From: Nitrospinae bacterium AH_259_B05_G02_I21
GTDB lineage: Bacteria > JADFOP01
Length of the DNA: 50,759 nucleotides
Direction of reading: 5' to 3'
Assembly (NCBI GenBank): GCA_027717595.1
Contig: JALLOF010000009.1
Location: 1-50,759, forward strand
Below, in pieces: positions 7,880 through 15,893 of the stretch. A program made the position numbers and the translations under genes. The notes beneath the pieces are model-generated. The model was given only the letters and a program-made list of their open reading frames with translations, was not told where the DNA came from and ran no database searches. Position 1 is the first letter of the stretch, and each line of letters starts with the position of its first letter.

Positions 7880-8320
7880 ATGCACGACGACGTCACGCGG
7901 TTTGTCGAGTGCGGGGGCCTCAGAACGGACGACCCCGTGCTTCGGGCCTCAATCACGACCGTCCTGAACCGGCTCCCCGACCAGATCCGGGTCGCCCTGC
8001 TTGCCGTTCGGCCATTCGTTGACGAGCGAGGCGGCGAGGAAGGGTTCGAGACGCACTGCGTCTTCTTAGTCGATGAGACGCTGGAGGAGGAATCCACCAC
8101 CCACTGGCGCCCGCTTCTGCTCAAGCGCGGCCATGCCCGCCTGCTGTTCAACCCCCGCATCGGCTTCTTAGACGAAGAGCGCCGATTATGGATAATCGCT
8201 CGTGAGGTCGCCCGCTACTACCTCGGGCATCAAGAATTCGGAGCCGGGGGCGGAGAAGACGAGCCGGACCGGCTGGCTGAGGAGTGGGGGTTCAGAGCCT
8301 ACGGCTCTGAGGGTAGTTGA
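7880..8320 (+). CDS. Hypothetical protein, possible inactive metallopeptidase relative
   Basis: A 146-residue cytoplasmic protein with RBS GGGAGAG 5 bases before the ATG. I do not recognise a named family. The C-terminal third, LWIIAREVARYYLGH followed ~14 residues later by DEPDRLAEEWGF, has the spacing of the ImmA/IrrE-type zinc peptidase motif (HExxH-x3-GH followed by ExxADxxA-x-GF). Both HExxH histidines are Arg here, so zinc binding is not expected. The first 100 residues contain a beta-rich region (FETHCVFLVDETLEEES) and no membrane segment. It ends just before the convergent pgl gene. The metallopeptidase resemblance is inference from motif spacing only. Confidence 0.55.
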   Translation: MHDDVTRFVECGGLRTDDPVLRASITTVLNRLPDQIRVALLAVRPFVDERGGEEGFETHCVFLVDETLEEESTTHWRPLLLKRGHARLLFNPRIGFLDEERRLWIIAREVARYYLGHQEFGAGGGEDEPDRLAEEWGFRAYGSEGS

Positions 8321-8330
8321 GAGGGAAGCA

Positions 8331-9107
8331 TCATTCTTGCCCGATTTCCCTGTCTTCCATCGCAAGATGGGCCGCCGCGGCTTTGTCCAGGAGCCAGAGC
8401 AGACGCCCCGTGCGCGGTCGCACGAGCGACGCAGGCAGTGAGCCGTCTGACGTCCTTCCTTCGTCTGCGAGCACCCTAGCAAGCGTTCGGGCCTTGTCCG
8501 GGCCGACCACTAAGAAGGCCACCAGGCGCGCCGCGTTGATCACCCGGAGCGTGATCGAAACCCTATCGTGAGGCGGCGTCGGAGCGACTGTCGGCACCAC
8601 CAGGCGCCGCTCCTCGCTAAGCGCCGGAGTGTCGGGAAAGAGCGAGGCGGTGTGGCCGTCGGCCCCCATCCCGAGCAGGACGACATCGAAGCGGGGCACG
8701 GCCTCGCCGCTTCCGGCGCGGATCGCCTCCTCGTAGCGGGCCGCGGCCCGGTCCGGCCCAAGCTCGACGGGGATGCGGTGCACCGAGCCGTCAAGAAGAG
8801 GGACCCTGGCGAGGAGCGCCTCGTGCACCATCCGATAGTTGCTCTCCGGGTGGTCGGGAGGCACGCATCGCTCGTCCCCCCAAAAGAGATGGAGCTTTGA
8901 CCAGTCGACACGCTCGCGATGAGGTTCCTCGGCAAGCCGCGTGTACAGCCCCCGCGGTGTGGAGCCCCCGGAGAGAGCCAGCCGACACTCCCCGCGGCGA
9001 GCAACGGCGTTGCGCACCGCGCGCACAACCTGTTGCGCCGCCTCTTCCTCCAGCGAGGCGGCATCATCGAAGATCACGACCTTCCGCGTTCGCATCCACC
9101 CCCACAC
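8331..9107 (-). CDS. pgl: 6-phosphogluconolactonase
   Basis: Hydrolyses 6-phosphogluconolactone to 6-phosphogluconate, the second step of the oxidative pentose-phosphate pathway. At 258 residues it is of DevB/SOL type. Family motifs are LALSGGSTPRGLY, LFWGDERCVPPDHPESNY and LLGMGADGHTASLFP. Two starts are possible: GTG at 9107 (preceded by GAGG) and ATG four codons later. It is the last gene of the gnd-zwf-pgl operon, 60 bases after zwf. The C-terminal ~25 residues extend past the usual end and are not conserved. Confidence 0.93.
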   Translation of the reverse strand: MWGWMRTRKVVIFDDAASLEEEAAQQVVRAVRNAVARRGECRLALSGGSTPRGLYTRLAEEPHRERVDWSKLHLFWGDERCVPPDHPESNYRMVHEALLARVPLLDGSVHRIPVELGPDRAAARYEEAIRAGSGEAVPRFDVVLLGMGADGHTASLFPDTPALSEERRLVVPTVAPTPPHDRVSITLRVINAARLVAFLVVGPDKARTLARVLADEGRTSDGSLPASLVRPRTGRLLWLLDKAAAAHLAMEDREIGQE

Positions 9108-9167
9108 CGCCGAACCTCGCGCTTTAGGCGGAAACCCCTCGCACGATCGAGGCCGGCAGCCCCTCGT

Positions 9168-10625
9168 TCACCTCGTGTGCCACGTGTGCCCGTGCTGGTA
9201 GAGAAGTTGATCCGCCGCCTCCGGCCCCCACGTGCCGGCCTGATAGGGATGGACCTCCAGCCCCTTCTCGAGAATGGGAGTGTAGACCTGCCAGGAGCCC
9301 TCCACCTCGTCTGCATGGACGAAGAGGGTCTGGTCGCCTGTGAGCACATCGAGCAGCAAGGTCTCGTATGCATCAGGAAGGGAACCAAAGGTCTCGCCGT
9401 ACCGGAAGGTCAGGGGAACGGTCTCCACCATGAAGGGTTCCCCCGGCTTTTTGACGTCAAAGAACAGCGAGAAGCCCTCGTCGGGCTGCAGGGACAACAA
9501 CAACACATTGGACGTAATCGGGCAAAAGCCCAATGAATCAAACATGTAGACAGGGGGGCGGCGGAACGTAACGGCAATCTGGGTGAGCCGCTGAGGGAAG
9601 CGCTTGCCCGTGCGGATGTAAAACGGGACCCCTTGCCAACGCCAGGTATCCACTTCGAGCTTCATGGCCACGAAGGTCTCGATCCGAGAGTCCGGGGCGA
9701 CTCCCGGCTCCTCAAGGTAGCCGGGGACTTCCCTGCCGTTGATCGTCCCTCGGGCATACTGGCCGAAGACCACATCGTGGCTAAGCACCGGCGCGATGGA
9801 CCGCAGCACCTTTGTCTTCTCGTAGCGGACCGCAGCAGCGCTGAAGGCCGAGGGGACCTCCATGCCCACGAGCGTCACGAGCTGAGTGAGGTGGTTTTGC
9901 ACCATATCTCGGATCGCCCCGGCCTGCTCGTAGTAGCTGGCCCGCTGCTCTATCCCCAGCTCCTCCGCCACGGTGATTTGAATGCTCTGGACCCGGTCCC
10001 GGTTCCAGAGCGACTCGAAGATGGGGTTGGAGAACCGGAACACGAGCAGATTCTGGACTGTCTCCTTGCCAAGGTAGTGATCGAGTCTGTAGATGTCGGA
10101 TTCTTCGAAGTAGCTGTGGACCAGCTGGTGGAGGTCGCGGGCGGAGGTCAGGTCGCTCCCGAAGGGCTTCTCTATTACGAGGCGCGTCCAGCCGGGGCTC
10201 CGGTTGAGCCCGGCCTCCCCCAGGCCCGCGATGGTGCCGGGATAGGCGCCAGGCGGCAACGCCAGGTAAAGGACCCGGTTGCCGGAGAGTTGGTGCTCGC
10301 GCTCCAGCGCCTCGATGCGGGAGGCGAGAGCCCGAAAATCTTCCGCCGCCCCCTTGCCTATGGTCTGGTAGCGCAGACACGCCTCGCACCACCGGGCAAC
10401 GTCATCGGGCGAGAGCCCCCTCGACAGCAGGGCCTCGCCGATCAAGGCCCTAAAGCTTTCGTCATTATGCTCCGTATCCCGCGCGACCCCGAGCAGGAGC
10501 GAGCCCGAATCGACCAGCCCCTGTCGCATCAGGCTCGAAAGCGCCGGGAGGAGCTTGCGGCGCGACAGGTCTCCGGTCCCACCCAGGATAACGAACAGGG
10601 GCGACGCACCGTGATGTCCGCCCAT
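9168..10625 (-). CDS. zwf: Glucose-6-phosphate 1-dehydrogenase
   Basis: Oxidises glucose-6-phosphate to 6-phosphogluconolactone, producing NADPH (or NADH). The protein has 485 residues. The N-terminal Rossmann motif is FVILGGTGDLSRRKLLPAL. The substrate-binding signature RLDHYLGKE and the following VQNLLVFRFSN are intact, and FYIRTGKRF is also typical. An ATG at 10631 overlaps the gnd stop as ATGA, but AGGAGG lies directly against it. The third codon's ATG (10625) has the same RBS at a 7-base spacing and is the better start. Translation is probably coupled to gnd. Confidence 0.95.
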   Translation of the reverse strand: MGGHHGASPLFVILGGTGDLSRRKLLPALSSLMRQGLVDSGSLLLGVARDTEHNDESFRALIGEALLSRGLSPDDVARWCEACLRYQTIGKGAAEDFRALASRIEALEREHQLSGNRVLYLALPPGAYPGTIAGLGEAGLNRSPGWTRLVIEKPFGSDLTSARDLHQLVHSYFEESDIYRLDHYLGKETVQNLLVFRFSNPIFESLWNRDRVQSIQITVAEELGIEQRASYYEQAGAIRDMVQNHLTQLVTLVGMEVPSAFSAAAVRYEKTKVLRSIAPVLSHDVVFGQYARGTINGREVPGYLEEPGVAPDSRIETFVAMKLEVDTWRWQGVPFYIRTGKRFPQRLTQIAVTFRRPPVYMFDSLGFCPITSNVLLLSLQPDEGFSLFFDVKKPGEPFMVETVPLTFRYGETFGSLPDAYETLLLDVLTGDQTLFVHADEVEGSWQVYTPILEKGLEVHPYQAGTWGPEAADQLLYQHGHTWHTR

Positions 10626-10627
10626 GG

Positions 10628-11536
10628 TCATTCCTCCTGCTTAATGGCATGGCCGCCGAACTGTCCTCGCAGGACGGCGAGCAGGCGGTCGGCGTAGGAC
10701 TCCTCGTCGCGAGAGCGGAGGCGCCGGATGAGCGACAGGGCGATCACCGGCGCCGCGACGTCCTGGTCGATGGTCTCGGCTACCATCCAGCGGCCTTCTC
10801 CGGAGTCGGCGACGTACGGGGCCACACCCGCCAACACCTGGTCCTCGGCCAGAGCCGCCGCAAGGAGCTCAAGCAGCCACGAGCGCACTACGGAGCCGTG
10901 CCGCCAGACCTCGGCGATCTGATGGAGGTCCAGGCCGAACGCTTCTTTTCGCCTCATGAGGGCAAACCCCTCGGCGTAGGCCTGCATCAGGCCGTATTCG
11001 ATGCCGTTGTGGACCATCTTCACGAAGTGGCCTGCCCCGCTCGGGCCCACGTGGCCCCAGCCTTTGTCGGGAGCCGGCGCCAGGGTCTCGAATATGGGGC
11101 GCAAGCGCTCGACCACCTCATCTGAGCCGCCTATCATCAAGCTATAGCCCTCAGCGAGACCCCACACGCCGCCGCTCGTGCCAACGTCCACGAAGTGCAT
11201 GCCGCGCTCGCGAACCATCTCAGCCCGCTGGAGGGTATCTTTATAGTAAGAGTTTCCGCCATCCAATATCACATCGTCCACCGACAGGAGGGGCAGGAGG
11301 GCTTCGATCGTCTCATCGACGGGCGGCCCGGCAGGAACCATCAGCCACACTGCACGCGGCCCGCTCATCGCCTCGACCAGGGCTTCAAGGGAATCCGCCC
11401 CGACAGCTCCCTTCTCGACGACCTGCTGGATGGGCTCCGGGCTGCGGTCGTAGCCAACAACTCGGTGCCCCCCCAGGATGAGCCGCTCCGCCATGTTGGC
11501 TCCCATCCTCCCCAGACCGATGATTCCAAGCTCCAT
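10628..11536 (-). CDS. gnd: 6-phosphogluconate dehydrogenase (decarboxylating, short GndA type)
   Basis: Oxidatively decarboxylates 6-phosphogluconate to ribulose-5-phosphate. 302 residues, the short form, about 170 residues less than the E. coli-type enzyme. The N-terminal Rossmann motif is [11 protein letters not shown], and an Asp ends the second strand (VVGYDRS), which suggests NAD+ preference. Further motifs are [24 protein letters not shown] and [14 protein letters not shown] with the catalytic Lys and His/Asn. RBS AAGGAG precedes the ATG. It is first in the operon with zwf and pgl, completing the oxidative branch. Confidence 0.95.
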   Translation of the reverse strand: MELGIIGLGRMGANMAERLILGGHRVVGYDRSPEPIQQVVEKGAVGADSLEALVEAMSGPRAVWLMVPAGPPVDETIEALLPLLSVDDVILDGGNSYYKDTLQRAEMVRERGMHFVDVGTSGGVWGLAEGYSLMIGGSDEVVERLRPIFETLAPAPDKGWGHVGPSGAGHFVKMVHNGIEYGLMQAYAEGFALMRRKEAFGLDLHQIAEVWRHGSVVRSWLLELLAAALAEDQVLAGVAPYVADSGEGRWMVAETIDQDVAAPVIALSLIRRLRSRDEESYADRLLAVLRGQFGGHAIKQEE

Positions 11537-11837
11537 GCCGATGACTCCTTATTCCCCTTGGGTTTTTGCCCATAGTTCCGCCAACCGTGTCCCTCCATCA
11601 TATAGAAGAACCACCCATCATGAAAGGTATGCCCTCGGTCGTGGATGCGGGGGCGGCGAAATTTTGACGCCGAGAGGCCCGACCTCCCAGCGCATCACCC
11701 CGTGGAGCCGCTAATGGCAATGATTTCAAAATGTTCTTCCGTCCCCGGAGAGATGTCCTCATGGCACCGAAATTGCTGGTATCCCGTGTAACGGGGGAAT
11801 CTCCGGCGGGGAGACCCCGAAGCGTGGAGAAGAGCCA
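11537..11837. other. Intergenic region upstream of gnd
   Basis: No gene is recognised. It should contain the gnd promoter on the minus strand; a TATGAT-like -10 is visible, but its -35 is poor. Further right the sequence may be the decayed 5' part of the CBS gene, but no similarity can be read with confidence. Confidence 0.4.
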
Positions 11838-12008
11838 TTGGGTGGTTACCGACACATTCCACTGATCAATGGGAATCACGAGCCTGTGGGGATCGTGTCG
11901 ATCCGGGACATCATTGAACACATCGTCGACCACTTCCCGGAAGAGGTGTACAACCTCCCGCCCAAACCCTTGCGCCGAGGCTGGGGCGGGTCCCGCGAAG
12001 GGGCCTAA
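11838..12008 (+). pseudogene. CBS-domain protein remnant (3' end)
   Basis: Reading from 11838 gives 56 residues ending in TAA. They start GGYRHIPLIN and include PVGIVSIRDIIEHIVDHFPE and then EEVYNLPP, which is the C-terminal half of the second CBS domain of a common two-CBS protein. No start codon, RBS or upstream CBS sequence can be found in any frame, so the gene has lost at least its first two-thirds. The stop overlaps the stop of the transporter permease gene on the other strand. Confidence 0.65.
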
Positions 12009-12856
12009 GCGGCGCGCCACCTCCAGAGGCGGGAGCCGACCACGACCACGATATACACCGCCCCCGCCACGATGACGATGGTCGGCCCGCTCGGCAAGTC
12101 GTACGTATAGCTCCAGACGAGGCCTGCCAGCACGAAGGCCGCACAGAACCCCACAGCGAGCACCATCATCTGCCCCACCCGCCGGGAGAAATGCCCCGCC
12201 ACCGCGGCTGGCAGTGTCAGAAGCGCAATGACCAGCACGATGCCCACTACCCGCACAAGCACCACCACGGTCAGCGCCGTCAGGCACAGTAGCAGCAGGT
12301 AGTAGCGCTCGACCCGGACGCCGCGCAGCCGCGCAAATTCCTCGTCAAAGCACACGGCCAGGAATGTGTTGTAGAACACGAGACCCAGCCCCACAACCAG
12401 CACGTCGAGCCCCGCGATGAGCCACAGGTCACCTTGGGAGATGAGGAGGATGTCTCCAAAGAGGTAGCTCATCAGATCAACGTAGCCCGGGGTCTTTGCC
12501 AAAAACAGCAGTCCGGTGGCCATGCCGATCACCCACAGCGCGCCGATCGCGGTGTCCTCTCTCTGGCGCGCGTAGAGGCTGACGCCGCCGATGACGAGCG
12601 CTGAGGCCAGTGCCGCCGCCACCGCCCCGTATATCGGGTCGCTCCAGGCGAGACCTACCTTCTTTTGGAGATACAGCGCCGCGCCGATGCCGCCGAGCAC
12701 GCTGTGGGAGATCGCCCCGGCGATGTAGCTTATCCGGCGGGCCACGACGTAGGTCCCAACGATTCCGAAGGCGACGCTCCCGAGCATCCCCGCCACGAGC
12801 GCGTAGCGCAAAAACACCATGTCGGGGTCGCCAACGGCGTGGAGGAACTCAATCAT
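12005..12856 (-). CDS. Metal ABC transporter permease (ZnuB/MntB type)
   Basis: Inner-membrane permease of a cluster-9 (Zn/Mn/Fe) ABC importer, 283 residues with about eight hydrophobic helices. Typical features are the N-terminal FLRYALVAGMLGSVAFGIVG, SHSVLGGIGAALYL (the cytoplasmic loop contacting the ATPase), and the second loop CFDEEFARLRGV, followed by VVLVRVVGIVLVIALLTLPAA. It is third in the operon, 3 bases after the ATPase gene, and carries out the membrane step for the metal delivered by the binding protein. Sequence alone does not separate zinc from manganese. Confidence 0.9.
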   Translation of the reverse strand: MIEFLHAVGDPDMVFLRYALVAGMLGSVAFGIVGTYVVARRISYIAGAISHSVLGGIGAALYLQKKVGLAWSDPIYGAVAAALASALVIGGVSLYARQREDTAIGALWVIGMATGLLFLAKTPGYVDLMSYLFGDILLISQGDLWLIAGLDVLVVGLGLVFYNTFLAVCFDEEFARLRGVRVERYYLLLLCLTALTVVVLVRVVGIVLVIALLTLPAAVAGHFSRRVGQMMVLAVGFCAAFVLAGLVWSYTYDLPSGPTIVIVAGAVYIVVVVGSRLWRWRAA

Positions 12857-12859
12857 CGA

Positions 12860-13609
12860 TCAGTCCTTCTCCGACTCGCCGTGATCGTGGTGGAGGATCA
12901 TCCGAATGTCCCCGCCGTAGAGATCCTCGATGACGGCACCGGTGATCTCCTCCGTCGGGTGCACAAAGACACGGCGGTTCACACAGATAACCTGCTTAAC
13001 GATACTCGATACGAACCCCAAGTCGTGAGACACCGTGAGGATGGTCATCCGCTGGTTGAGCTTCTGGAGAATCTCAACCAGCGTGGCCTCCACCAGGGCA
13101 TCGACGTGGGCGGTCGGCTCGTCGAGCAGCAACAGATCCGGCCGGCAACAGAGCGCCCGCGCGATGAGGACTCCCTGCTGCTGGCCGCCCGAGAGGGCCG
13201 CAAAGCGGCTTCCCGACAGCTCCGCAATCCCAAGCTCGTCAAGCGCCGAGAGCGCCTCCTCCCGATCGGTGACCGAGAACGGCCCCCCCACCCGCAAGCC
13301 GAGCCTCCCCATCAGGACGATGTCCATAACGCTCACCGGAAACTGCGGGTCATAGTGGACGTACTGGGGCACGTACCCCACCCGGGGCCGCGCACGCTCG
13401 GGAGCCTCGCCGAAGACGCGCACCCGGCCCTCGGTGGGCCGAAGCAGACCGAGGATCAGCTTCAGCAGCGTCGTCTTGCCCCCGCCGTTGGGCCCGACGA
13501 TGCACGCCCACTCGAGCCCCCTGACGGTCAGGGTCACGTTCTCCAGGACGGCGGGGCCGTCGTAGGCGAACGAGACACTCTCCAGAGCGACGACGGGTTC
13601 GTCCGACAT
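12860..13609 (-). CDS. Metal ABC transporter ATP-binding protein (ZnuC/MntA type)
   Basis: ATPase subunit of the importer, about 249 residues from the ATG chosen because GGAGGAG lies 8 bases upstream; an earlier in-frame start at 13630 has no RBS. Walker A is GPNGGGKTT, the signature is LSGGQQQG, Walker B is LLLLDEPTAHVD, and the switch His is in VSHDL. The signature normally reads SGGQQQR; the Gly at that place is unusual but outside the core LSGGQ. The C-terminus is rich in His and acidic residues (ILHHDHGESEKD), which may bind metal. It lies between the binding-protein and permease genes. Confidence 0.92.
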   Translation of the reverse strand: MSDEPVVALESVSFAYDGPAVLENVTLTVRGLEWACIVGPNGGGKTTLLKLILGLLRPTEGRVRVFGEAPERARPRVGYVPQYVHYDPQFPVSVMDIVLMGRLGLRVGGPFSVTDREEALSALDELGIAELSGSRFAALSGGQQQGVLIARALCCRPDLLLLDEPTAHVDALVEATLVEILQKLNQRMTILTVSHDLGFVSSIVKQVICVNRRVFVHPTEEITGAVIEDLYGGDIRMILHHDHGESEKD

Positions 13610-13659
13610 GGTGCGGGCTCCTCCCGGCAAGGCTTTCGCTCGGGCGATCAGCCTGCCGT

Positions 13660-14559
13660 CTATCGCCGCGGATCGGCGGGCCGGGCACTTTGGGCGAGCG
13701 CCCGCTCGACTTTCGCGGCCATCTCCTCGAGGTTGCGTATATAGTCCTTCGCCAGCGGATCCAAGGCAACGACGGCCCCGCCTATGGCCGAAGCGATGGC
13801 TTCCGCCCTCTCGGTCGAAAACTGCGGCTGCACGAAGACCACCTTGACGTCTTGAGCCTTGGCCATCTCTATGAGGCGGGCCAGCTCTTTGGCCGTCGGC
13901 TCCTTGCCCTCGATCTGCACGGGAACCTGGATGAGTCCGTAGGCCTCGGCGAAGTAGCCGTAGGCCGGATGGTAGACGAAGAGCTTCTTGCCCCTGAGCG
14001 GCGCGAGCGCCCTGGTGATGCGCCGGTGCAGGGCGTCGAGGTCCCGGACGAAGGCCCGGTAGTTGGCCAGGTACCCGGCCTGGCCCTCCGGATCGAGCCT
14101 GACGAGCGCCTCGAAAATCGTCTTGGCCTGGCGCTGAACCAGCACGGGGCTGAGCCAGATGTGCGGGTCCAGGCCTCCATGGAAGTGATGGCGGGCCTCC
14201 ATCTTGCGCAGGCGGATGCCCTGGCGTGTGTCGACCACATGGAGGCCCAGCATGGTGCGCGCGATTCTGGGGACGAGGGCGTCTTCAAACGGCACGCCGA
14301 TGCGGAACAACGCTTTCGCCTTCGCCAGGGCGGCCAACCGTTTCGGGGTCAGGGCATACGTCGCAGGGCTCTCGCCCGGCTGCACCAGCACCTGAGGGCG
14401 AACCCGCTCTCCCCCGATCCGCTCGACGAAATAGGCCTGCGGCTGGATGCTCACGAAGACCGCCAAGGGCTTCTCGTCTGCCGTGAGCCCGCCGGCCGTC
14501 GCCACACCGATCACGGCCGGCACCAGCACGAAGGCCGCGAGAATATGGGCAGGTCTCAT
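13660..14559 (-). CDS. Metal ABC transporter substrate-binding protein (ZnuA-like)
   Basis: Periplasmic metal-binding protein of cluster 9, about 299 residues, with signal peptide MRPAHILAAFVLVPAVIG. The ATG is preceded by GGAGA at a suitable distance; the frame opens 12 codons earlier without an RBS. Later ligand positions are present: His in GLDPHIWLSP, His in FVYHPAYGYFAEAYG, and Asp in VALDPLAKDY. The first ligand, normally His in P-G-x-SPHxY, is absent: the site reads GESPATYALTP. A short His cluster (RHHFHGG) sits where ZnuA proteins have the His-rich loop. Metal identity is therefore uncertain. Confidence 0.88.
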   Translation of the reverse strand: MRPAHILAAFVLVPAVIGVATAGGLTADEKPLAVFVSIQPQAYFVERIGGERVRPQVLVQPGESPATYALTPKRLAALAKAKALFRIGVPFEDALVPRIARTMLGLHVVDTRQGIRLRKMEARHHFHGGLDPHIWLSPVLVQRQAKTIFEALVRLDPEGQAGYLANYRAFVRDLDALHRRITRALAPLRGKKLFVYHPAYGYFAEAYGLIQVPVQIEGKEPTAKELARLIEMAKAQDVKVVFVQPQFSTERAEAIASAIGGAVVALDPLAKDYIRNLEEMAAKVERALAQSARPADPRR

Positions 14560-14622
14560 CCCGGAATCTCCGCCAGCTACACGCCTACGGTCCATCCCGG
14601 CCCAGGGGCCGGACAGATCGCC

Positions 14623-14904
14623 TCATCTGTGGACGGCCGGATCGCCAACCTCGTCGCACACGATGTGCATCACGTGGCATTCGCCGCATTCCTCCAGCGA
14701 ATGATTCGCCGCAAAGGCGTTCCAATGCTGGCGCTGTTCCGGCGTCAGAATCCCTGAGCCCCTGCACAGGGGGCAGACGCTGTGGAGGGCCATCAGAATC
14801 GCCGAGCGAATGAACTCGGAGCGGTTCGGAACCCTCCGCATGGCTTCTGCCAGCGCCGCATCCACCTTGAACGTGATAATCCCCTGCTTCTTCGCACTAG
14901 GCAT
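14623..14904 (-). CDS. Ribbon-helix-helix regulator with Cys/His metal-sensing tail
   Basis: 93 residues, RBS AAGGAGG 5-6 bases before the ATG. Residues ~8-40 (ITFKVDAALAEAMRRV, then RSEFIRSAILMAL) form a CopG/NikR-type ribbon-helix-helix DNA-binding domain. The C-terminal half carries a dense ligand set: C44, C47, H60, H68, C73, C76, H77, H80, C83 (CPLC, QRQHW, NHSL, CGECHVMH). This looks like a metal-binding module rather than a NikR ACT domain. It is first in the operon with the binding protein, ATPase and permease, so it is the probable metal-responsive autoregulator. Its likely operator is described separately. Metal identity is not determinable. Confidence 0.8.
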   Translation of the reverse strand: MPSAKKQGIITFKVDAALAEAMRRVPNRSEFIRSAILMALHSVCPLCRGSGILTPEQRQHWNAFAANHSLEECGECHVMHIVCDEVGDPAVHR

Positions 14905-14939
14905 GCCGATCCTCCTTTGCGCTCGTGCTTTTGCCTCTA

Positions 14940-14968
14940 ATTTAATACAACGTATTACTTGCTGTCAA
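14940..14968 (-). promoter_or_regulatory. Promoter of the RHH-metal ABC operon
   Basis: On the minus strand a consensus TTGACA (complement of 14963-14968) is followed after 17 bases by TTAAAT (complement of 14940-14945). The 36 bases between the -10 box and the ATG include a strong RBS. Confidence 0.65.
14943..14957. promoter_or_regulatory. Putative operator palindrome
   Basis: TAATAC-AAC-GTATTA is a perfect inverted repeat with 6-base arms. It overlaps the -10 box and the spacer of the operon promoter, so a bound repressor would block RNA polymerase. The adjacent ribbon-helix-helix protein is the natural candidate to bind it. Confidence 0.6.
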
Positions 14969-15241
14969 GTGGTGATAGGTCATAAGGCAGGTCAATTTGG
15001 GTGCAGTATATACGGCAAGTCCTTTAAACTACGTTAATTAATTGAATTATTATTTTATATTACCGGCTTTAAAGATCTGCAAAAGGAAGGGCCAATAAGG
15101 GAGAAAAAGATGCTGCCGGTTCGTGGCTGTTCGGTGATCGTCAGGGAGAATCCGGGTGCGCACCGAGGAGCCGGGGGCGGTGGGATGGAAGCTTCCCCGG
15201 TTCGCTACAATGCCCCGCAGGGTGGAACAGATGTGTGGGCT

Positions 15242-15421
15242 CTACTTACGTTTGCGCCCCGCGTCCATGGACGGCTCACCCTCACGCGGCTTATACATCT
15301 GCCGCCTGATCTCCTGGGCGTCCACCAACCGTTCCAGGGAGCGGGCAATGCGCTCTAGAGCGGCGACGAGGCGCTCATCCTGTCCGCGGAGCTTCCGTTG
15401 AAATTCGCTGCCAGCCGGCAT
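15242..15421 (-). CDS. Small charged helical protein, 59 aa
   Basis: MPAGSEFQRKLRGQDERL begins a 59-residue protein with a central amphipathic helix (LVAALERIARSLERLVDAQE) and a basic tail ending GRKRK. GGGGAG lies 6 bases before the ATG. The heptad-like pattern of Leu and Ile suggests a short coiled coil. No family is recognised. It is divergent from the small membrane-protein gene. Confidence 0.6.
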   Translation of the reverse strand: MPAGSEFQRKLRGQDERLVAALERIARSLERLVDAQEIRRQMYKPREGEPSMDAGRKRK

Positions 15422-15556
15422 GGGCGGCTCCCCTAGCGGCGGTCCAGCCCACTACCCGACCGCCGTGGGGTGCTGCGGCCATTGGGGGGGGCGGGTCCAT
15501 CGTTCAAGCCACAGGATAGCAGGCAGCTACAAGAAGTCAACGGCAAAGACAGACCG

Positions 15557-15585
15557 TTGCATCCGCGGTCGGGCTCCGCTACGAT
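15557..15585 (+). promoter_or_regulatory. Candidate promoter of the 56-aa membrane protein
   Basis: TTGCAT, a 17-base spacer, TACGAT, placed 28 bases before the GTG start. Confidence 0.45.
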
Positions 15586-15613
15586 AGTGAGCCGTCCGGC
15601 GGGAGGCCTAGGA

Positions 15614-15784
15614 GTGAACACCCACCAGAAAATAGTCTGCGCCTCAGCGGTCCTCGTAGCGAGCATCGTTATCGGGGCCAGCTACCGCTCCAGCGGTATG
15701 CTCGAAACCCCGGCCCTCCTCATCGTGGCGGGCATCGTCGCCGCCTCCGCCATGTTCTACACCATGCTCGGCGACAAGGACTGA
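15614..15784 (+). CDS. Small two-helix membrane protein, 56 aa
   Basis: GTG start with GGAGG 7 bases upstream. Two hydrophobic segments (about 7-22, IVCASAVLVASIVIGA, and 34-50, LLIVAGIVAASAMFYTM) are joined by a short polar turn, and the C-terminus is GDKD. No family is recognised. The longer reading frame that opens upstream has no RBS and is rejected in favour of this start. Confidence 0.6.
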   Translation: MNTHQKIVCASAVLVASIVIGASYRSSGMLETPALLIVAGIVAASAMFYTMLGDKD

Positions 15785-15893
15785 TCGGGGGCGTACCAAG
15801 TCCCTGAGCCTCCCAACCACCCCGGGAAATTGCACACCAGCGCCCAGGCCTAAATGTTAATATTTTTCAGTAAGTTATCCCCGCAGGGGATGA

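Larger units (their letters stand above)
14905..15241. other. AT-rich regulatory region upstream of the metal-transporter operon
   Basis: Holds the promoter/operator described next; the remainder up to about 15100 is markedly AT-rich. A plus-strand frame from 15110 has an RBS-like AAGGGAG, but it runs through the small minus-strand gene and shows no protein-like character. Confidence 0.5.

Noticed and set aside
9633-10697. Plus-strand 354-codon open frame
   Set aside because: Shadow of zwf, whose conserved motifs are all on the minus strand.
11598-12287. Minus-strand 229-codon frame past the permease stop
   Set aside because: Shadow in another frame of the permease and CBS remnant; no start signal and Gly/Ala/Arg-rich.
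15110-15358. Plus-strand frame with an RBS-like AAGGGAG
   Set aside because: Overlaps the better-supported small minus-strand gene, has no recognisable protein pattern and is Gly/Arg-rich by composition.
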